A DNA stretch of 50,237 bases from Physcocola sp002396385. GTDB lineage: Bacteria > Bacteroidota > Bacteroidia > Bacteroidales > Paludibacteraceae. Shown in pieces: positions 32,964-41,900 of this stretch; within the stretch, counting starts at the first letter, position 1; each line of letters opens with the position of its first letter. The DNA is taken from contig CAMNDM010000026.1 in the NCBI GenBank assembly GCA_946535435.1, positions 1 through 50,237 of the forward strand, written 5' to 3'. The notes under the pieces were generated by a model. The model worked only from the letters and a program-made list of their open reading frames with translations. It was not told where the DNA came from and did not search any database. The translations under genes and the position numbers were made by a program.

Positions 32964-35900
32964 ATGCTTACATTTAAATTCTTTAAAAGATTACTTGCTT
33001 TTATTGTTGTTTTGTTGGTCGCTGTAAGCGCTGATGCGCAGATGAAGACCTATACCGTATCCAATACTAATAGTTCGGGACCTGACTCGTTCCAAGATGC
33101 TATTAATACAGTTAATGAAAAAGGTGGATCGTGGACGATAAAGTTTGATTTATCAACAAAAGATACTATTTTTTTAGAAAATATTATAAAGATTAACGAC
33201 ATTGATGAATTAAGACTTGTAGGTAAAAATAATGTAATAGTACCATACAATGACATATTTAGTATTAGTATTAATAATATCGGAAACTTCAGTATAGAAT
33301 CTATAAGATTTGAGCAAGAAAACTATAATTCAATAAAAAAAGAATCTTTTACAGAAAGAAGAATAACATTAACGAATAATACAAAAACTTTAACTGTTGA
33401 CTATATAAAAAACTGCTCTTTTAAAGGAGTAGGGTTATATATAAATGGAGATAAGAGTATAAGTGGCCATACTATTAAAGAAGTGAGTGGCTGCAATTTT
33501 ATTGACGGTATTCTTAATACCAATTCCGACAAAGTATCACTTGTAACCGATAACCTATTCGAAGCTAAATTTAACAACAACGTAAGCCTACAAGTTTTTG
33601 GTACAACTAATTTAGTCTCTAATTGTAGATTTAATGACGCATATTTGACAAGTTCGTTTAATGGCTCGTGTAATACTATAAAGAATTGCAAATTTTACGA
33701 AACTTTTGTAACAAATTGTATACGATGTCAAAATATAGAATTACTTGAAGATTGTTATTTTGAAGGAGCAAAATATGGTATCCGCGGAGAAGCATCAACA
33801 GATGGTTCAAAATCAAAATGTAAATTTGTTAAAAAATGCACATTTAAAAACTGCGAAGTCGGGATCTACACAATAGATGCTGATTCTCTTGTAAACTCGA
33901 GATTTGAAAATGGTGAGAATGGTAAGTATTGGATACAACAAACAAAAAGTTGGCCAAATGAAATTGGCGTAATAAAAGGTTGTTCTTTCTCTGGCAATTA
34001 TACAGATTATGGTTTTTTAGGTAATAGTCAGCTGTCTTTAGGTATAATTGAAAATTGTACGTTCAATTCAAATTCAGCAGGAGCATATATGCTAATTTTA
34101 CCAGGTGTTGAAATTACAAATGACACATTCTTTATATCAAAGAATAATAGCATTATAAATTTCAATGGTTCCTATAAAGACGCATGTTTATTTTCTCAAA
34201 ATACATTAATAAAATCATCTCCTGATATAGAAAATTATTCTATTTATAGTAAGGTGTTGACAGAAACTCCTATTCTGAATTCTATACATTTAATTGATAA
34301 CAATTATGTGGTTCAAGGAACAGCTCGAGATAATACTACAGTAGAATTGTATCTGAACGAAGAAAACAATGACACGATTAAATACATAGGAAGTGCTTTG
34401 ACAGGAAAGAATGATGGGTCCTTTACATTTGAGGTATCAAAGAATAAGGTAAACTCCAGATATCCTTGCTTTATGGCTACCAACCTGTATCCTGTAGACC
34501 ATACCTCTGATTTCAGCAACATATCATGTGAGTCCAATTTAAGTATCTATGTCAAGAAAGACGGCACTGGTAACGGCACATCTTGGGATGACGCTATGAG
34601 CGAGGATGATTTCTTCGATGCTCTGCCGCTTGCGAAAGAAGGCACCACCTTCTATGTGGCAGCGGGCGAATACGAAAGAACAGTATCCTCTCCTATCTGG
34701 TTGAAAAACGGCATTAAAGTGATTGGCGGTTACCCGGCTAAAGCAAAAGAAGGTGCGGTCAGTGACCCTGTAAACAACCATACCGTGTTAAAGCCTAGTG
34801 CCAATCCTACTGATTCTAAAATCATGTTCTCGTACATGTATAATTATGACTGTGGAGACGGGAAACAAACAGCAGAGTTCCACAACCTCGACTTCCTTAA
34901 TACAGGATTAGAGTTGAAGGCTGACAACATTGTAATTGACAGTTGTAACTTCTACGAGTGTTACAATCCGGTCAACATCGGTTGCGCCCAGAATCTGCGC
35001 ATAAGTAACTCTTATTTTACGAAGAACAAAGCCAAGAGCAACTATTCCGACTACAGCATCTTTATAGGATCTGACCCGGTAGCAGTTATTGAAAACTGCA
35101 CATTCGACGAACAGCCTTATACCACGGCCATCAGGGTAGACTCTTATTATGATACAGCTTCTGTTCGCATTATTAATAACACGTTCTTACTTCGCGACCG
35201 TGCCAATACTGAATGGGAGAATGATACAGAGAACAATCATTATTTGTACTTTGCCTCTAAAAAATGGTGTTTGTTACAAAATAATACTTTTGCTATTGTA
35301 GATGCTTTGGGACACATGAATGTCTCAAAAAGCATGAATAAGATGTATGGAAGAAATATAAGTTTCTATTATAATTTATTTGATGTGCCTGGTGATGACA
35401 TTATTGAGATAGGTGGGAATGGAGGTCTTAAATATAACTTTGGAGGCTATAATAATACTTGGAAAAATAAGACTTATGATGTGTTGGCCGAATGCAAAAA
35501 CATCTTAGACGTAAAAAAAGAAGGGGATGACTATGTCCCAGTTCTCGCTTATAATGGTGGTTATACGCCTACTATCAAATTGTTGAACGATCGATTGAGT
35601 GATGGGAAAGCAATTCGTTGGGAAAAAGAGGTAGCTACCGACCAACGTGGTGTTACCCGTTTGAAAGAAACCTGTGTAGGCGCATACGAGTTTGAATGCT
35701 CGAAAGGCGTGTTTGCCGTTAACAAGTCGTCTATAAAAATATCAAAACCATATTGCTATTCACAAACTGGAAATGGTTCCGTCCAACTCAAGATAGGAAA
35801 CTGGTTAGATGGTTGCAAGGCTTACTTCTACAAAGGAGAGAAAGAACTGTGGAGTGTAAACGCACTTGTAGACTATCATTTGAAACCCACTGATAACGCT

Positions 35901-38900
35901 GTAGAAGACCTGTATAATGGGGTTAGATATGTCGATTCTGTCGTATTCAACTATTCTGGCTTGTCGGGTGGCTCTTATTCTTTCGTCTTGGAAGATTTGT
36001 GTGGCAACAAAACGATAACGCCTATTACAATTGATCCGATTGAGAAACCTGCGTTTGTTGTATCGAAGTCTTCAAAAACTGAGTTGTCTTGTTACAATTC
36101 TACCGACGGTAGCATCGAGATAACCCTTGTGGGTGGCGAACTCGAACTATGTGGTAAAGCATCTTCCTACGATATTAAGGGACTTGAATTTACCGAGAAG
36201 AACAGAACCGTTAAGGCGACTGGCCTTACTCCTGGTTCTTACCGTTTTGTTTATGGAACCACTGCAAAAATGTGTTCCGACCAAGCTGACACCACCATCG
36301 TTATTACTGCACCCGACACCGTAGATGCGAAATGCGACTTTAAAGACGCCTACTGTGCCGAAATTGGCGGTAGTGCAACATTCGATGCGAAGGGTGGTGT
36401 GGGAGACTACTCTGTAACAATCCGCGACATTAACGGGAATGTGTTCAAAAAAGAGTCGTTCGCCGGTAAAAACACGGTAACCGTGGGCGGCATGAAACTT
36501 ATGACTACCTATTCGGCTGTGGTGGAAGATGGCAACGGCTGTAAGGCGAAAGAGTTGGGTGGTATCAGGTTCTGGACGAAACCTATTCCTGAACTGAATA
36601 CTTGGCTTACCCCGTCGAACGAAACCTGTTATGGCGAAAACAATGGCCGTGTCAAACTTAAATATTCGGGAAACAATGATAAAGACGTACTGGTTGTCTC
36701 GGCTATCGGTTCTGACGGAAAACCTCACAATACGTACTTTAGTGAGACTGAAGGCTCTGTGATGATTGAAAATCTTGCGCCTGGCGAATATACCGTAAAA
36801 TATGATTTTGGCGCTGAGGGCTGTAACACGCCAGGCGAGAACGCCACCACTATCGGGAAGGTGACGATTGGCAAAGTGGAAAAACCGACTTTGTTAGATG
36901 TGAGTGACGTGACAGTCATCCGTTGCGAAGGGACAACTCTTTCTCGGGAAATTGAGGTGACTAATTATAACAAGAAACTATATACTTGGACGTTGACAAA
37001 GGATGACGTGGATATAACCTCAAAAGTAGACGCTACTGTTCCAACTACAGAAGAAGGTGAATTTGTCTTTAAAGGACTTACTGCCGGTGACTATGTCTTT
37101 AGCTTGGTGGACCAATGTGGTAATCCTTTTTCTAAAAGTTTTACAGTGCTGGAATCCATCAAGAAAACCATGAAGGTTGTAGACAACAGCGGTGGTGTTA
37201 GTTGTGAAGGCAAGTCTGACGCTTATTTCGATATTAATGTAACGAATTGGAATACCGGAGACAAGTGTTCGATAACCAATGCCGAAACTGGCAAGGAATT
37301 GGAAGTTTCCAAAACCACGAAGGGTACTTATATTTCACTCTTCTCCTATCATTTACCAGGCGGCAAATATAATGTTGATGTTACAGACCTCTGTGGAACG
37401 ACCTATCCGACAGTTGTAGTTGACCTCGACGAACTCGGCAAGGATTCTAAGTTTGGACTCTCTTTGGCCGAAGCGGCAAGCGATGCTGAATGCAACGAAG
37501 ACAGCCGCAAGATTTCTGCTACTGTAACTGGACGCGAAACTGGGTCAACATACTCTTATACACTCTACCAAGTAACTGGTGAAGGGGAAAAGGTGATTGA
37601 TGACAAACAGAAAGAGGTTGCCGACAAGACTTACACCAGCGGCAAGCTGGACTATGGCACCTACAAGCTGGCTGCTGTCACTAGCGAGGGTTGTGAAGCG
37701 TCGGTTGAACGCACGTTCTCTGCTTCCCACTCTTTGACGGGTACCCGTCTGGTGTGTGGCGAAAACTCTCATGTGGAACTGAACTACGATGGCTTGATTG
37801 AAGGTGTTTCGGTGAAAATTGGTGGTAAGTGGAGCGACATCGACTTTGCCGAAGATGCCGACAAGAGCAGTTTCGATTGCAAAGGGGTGGTAACTGACGC
37901 CAGGGTTAAGGAAACCGGGTGCTACACTGTCGCTGCGTTGTCTGATTATGACCTTACTGGCAATCAGTTTGAAGGTGTAACTGCAAAAGCCTCTGCTGTT
38001 GACCAAACTTGCTATGGCAAGGACAATGGCAGCATTAAAGTGACTTATTCTGGCTATAAAGGTAAAATGCAGGTGGTGGCTTATGCCGTCAATGACAAAG
38101 GCGACAAGTTGCCAAGTGTATTTGACCCAGAACAGAAATGTTTGCTCATATCTAATCTTGCGCCTGGCGCTTACAATGTGCAGTTAGGGCTCAGCATTGA
38201 GGGGTGCGAGGTTAGTGGACAGTCGTTTGACGTTGCCAAAGCTATTTCAATCGCTGTCCTCGAGAAACCAGAGTTCCTGGAAGACCGCTACGGCGTTGCC
38301 CACAACCAGTGCGAGGGAATGGCCAAAGGCCGTATGCACTTGGAAATGAATGGTTGGAAGGACGGCATCTACACTTGGAGCCTGCAACGCTCGTTCGATC
38401 AGGGTAAGCCAGCCGAATACACCCATTGCGGCGAAAAACTTAACGGAGCAACCACTTTCGACCTTTGGTCGCTGCCGGAAGGCAAGACCATATTCACCAT
38501 GTGGGATGCCTGCGATACGATATACAAGAAAGTTGAGAACATCAAAGCCGCCTATGTTGGTCCAGTTAAAATAAAAATGGGAGACTGTACGCCTATCTCT
38601 TGTGCCGACCGTACAGATGGAAGCGTGACTTTCGTGGCTTCACACTGGGATATCCCTTATCAGGCGTCTGTGATACTGGATGGTGATACAGCTCTGAAAG
38701 ACTTTAGACCTGTTATCAAGGCCGACGGCAAGGCTTATTTCGAACTGAAAGGACAGGGTGCGGGCATTTACCAGCTTGCAACAAAAGATGCCTGCGAGCG
38801 TACTGTTGATTCCGAACCATTCGACTTCACCGCCTTCTCTGCACAGAACGGTATGCTGACCGTTAAGGCCGTATTTGACGAAGATGCTGAGGAATGCGAA

Positions 38901-41900
38901 ATAGGCAAACGGGTAATTAAAGCGACTGCCACTGGCGGGACCGCTCCATATATCTTCTCTATAGAAAAGAACGGCACTGCGGTTGAAACTTCAGAGGCGA
39001 TTGATGCCACATCGTACGGCAGCAAACTGCTGGGCGAAGGAAAATACACTGTCAGTGTAACCGATAAGACAGATTGTAAGGCCGTATACGGAGAAGATTT
39101 GACCATCAAGTCGGAGAAACTTAACGTTAAATTAGGAACTTTGGCGAACATAGAACAGACCTGTTATGGAAAAAACAATGCGGGTGTAAGTGTAAGCTAT
39201 TCAGGTTTTGATACCGAAGTGGCCAAACTCCGTCTGCTTGTTACCGAAAAGACAGAGGCTGAAACCAAGAAGACGTACGAGGCGTATGCCGACGCCAACG
39301 AGGGCACACTCGCCTATACCGAACTGCCTACTGGTGCCTACGAGGTGAAGGTTCAGTTGCTCGGAATCAACGGCTGCGAAATGAACAACGGCGTTCTTCT
39401 GGAAAAGGAAGTTGAATTCAAGCCGTTGGAGGAGCCACGTTTCTTGGAGGACAATTATTTCTCGGAAGACAACAAGTGCGAAAACATTGGAAAGGGCCGT
39501 ATGCACTTGGAAATGATGGGGTGGGCACCTGATGTCTACACTTGGACCATCAAACGTGCGGGACAAACCGATGCAGAATTGAAAAAGCACACCCACTGTG
39601 GCGACAAACTGCCTAACGGAGCCACCGCTTTCGACTTGTGGACGCTTCCAGAAGGAGAAAACGTGTTCACTATGTGGGATGCCTGTGGCTACAAATACAC
39701 GAAAACAGCCGATATCAAAGCCGACTATGTGGCACCGCTTACCATAGACACGGTTAACAGCAAAGCCTACTCTTGTGAGGGACGTACCGATGGGAGATTT
39801 ACCTTTGTAGCGTGGCCGTGGGATATTGAAGACAGCGCCGCTGTGCTGAAAGATGGGAACATCGGTCTAAAAGATTTCAAGCCAGAGGTGAAAGACGGCA
39901 AGGCCTATTTCGAGTTAAAGGGACAAGGTGCGGGCGTTTACACGCTTGTTACAACCGACCTTTGCGGGCGTGAAGAGTCGAATGAAAACAACTTCACCGA
40001 CTTCTCGGCAAAGAACGGCCGTTTGACCGTTGATGTCGACTTCGATGCCGAGGCTGCCAAGTGCGATGTCGAGAAACGCATCTTCAAGGTGACTGCCAAG
40101 GGAGGAACGGCACCATATGTGTATAGCATTACAAAGGGCGACGCTACCGTACAAACTACAGAGGCTACCGAGAAAAAGTCGTTCAACAGCCAGCTGCTGA
40201 CCGATGGCACCTATGTAGTGACTGTCACCGACAAGACCGATTGTAAGGCGGTATACGATGATGGCCTGACCATCAAGCCAAGCCATACGATGAAGGCTAA
40301 GAACAGGGATGTGATATGTGGCGATACTAAGCAATCTCTGGTTTTTGCCTCGATTGACAATGGATCTACCTTGGGAACCAACTATACTGCTGTTGATGAG
40401 TCTGGTAAAGAGTACCTTCCTTTGCAAGACGAGTGGACACAATATGGAATTTGCACTTTTGAATTGCCTACCAACGTCATTTTAAAGGGTATGATTGCCA
40501 AAGTAGACGAGCAATGCAGTGTTTACACCGACTTGGAGGCCATGCCGTTAGACGAGAGTGCGCTGGCTGAAGCAAAAGTGACAATTGACACACTGATTCA
40601 CCAACGCTGTTACGGTATAGACAATGCCGAACTTCGGGTGGACTATTCTGGCCCTAAGACCACATACGACATGAAGTTAAGACTGAAAAATGTGGACAAT
40701 CCGGATGTTATAGTGGATACAGAAAACAAGCATGGCGAGGAACTCCAGTTCAAGTTCAAAGACCTAGCCCCTGGTAACTACGAATTGTACCTGGTTCAGG
40801 CAGTTGGGAAGTGCGATGCCGGTTTGGAGCCACGCAAGATTCAAGACATCTCTATCAAAGCTATTCCGCATCCGTTTGAGCTCATCTGGGATACGGTCAT
40901 CCAAAGTACTTGTTACTCTAAGATGAATGGAAATCCTGCCATCGAAGTGCATGGATGGAGTGAAGGTAACTGTACGTGGGAGTTGAATAAATTCAATGTT
41001 GATAAGGGAGATTATGAATTGGAGGCTAAAAATACAGATGCTTATCCTGTGAGTGGCGATTCCGCTTATTGGAGTTCGGACCATTTGGACGCAGGCAGAT
41101 ATATCATCTCGTGGACGGACTATTGCCATAACACCGTTCTTAAAAAGTTTGAAATCGATCCGCTTAAAGAGCCTTCGCTTAAAGTTTTGGCAAGCAGTAA
41201 CACCGACTTGAAGTGCGGCTACGACAAAGCTTACGTTGACTTCCATTATGAGGGTGGTGTGCCTATGAACAAGCGTATTCTGATTAAATATATTCCAGTA
41301 GGAAGTAGCGACGAAGACTGGGATTTCACGACCGAAGAGTTAAAGGCGGAAAACACCTACCGACTCTATGGCTTCACTCCTGGCTCGGGTAATATGGGAC
41401 ACAAAAAGGCTGAGGGAACAGACTATGTTCTGACTGATGAGGATAGCGGTCTGCCTGATGGTAAGTACCATATCTTCTATGAAGATGCAACAAAAAAATG
41501 TCAGGGCGACGACGTCCATGCAACAGTTGAGGTACAACGACCTTATGTAAACTTGAATTTAGCGAAACAAGATGTGTTGTGCTTCAGCGAAAACTATGGT
41601 GTAATAAACCTTGTGCCAACACGTAGTAGTAAAGATGTTACCATCAAATATCAGTTCATGGATGAATTTAAACAAAGTAAAGTAGAAAGAACTGAAGGTC
41701 AAAACTTTGGTGAGGTCATCTTTAAAAATCCAGTAGAACAGAAAACTGTATTCCAAAATAGAAAGAATTTCCTGTCATATGTATTTTATGATGTGGAAAG
41801 TGTCTCTCTTGAAGCGAAGAGCATGCCACAGGACGAACTTTACAAGTTAATGCAAGATAGTATTAAAAAGCGTGGAACTAACATGCGGAATCCGCTTAGT

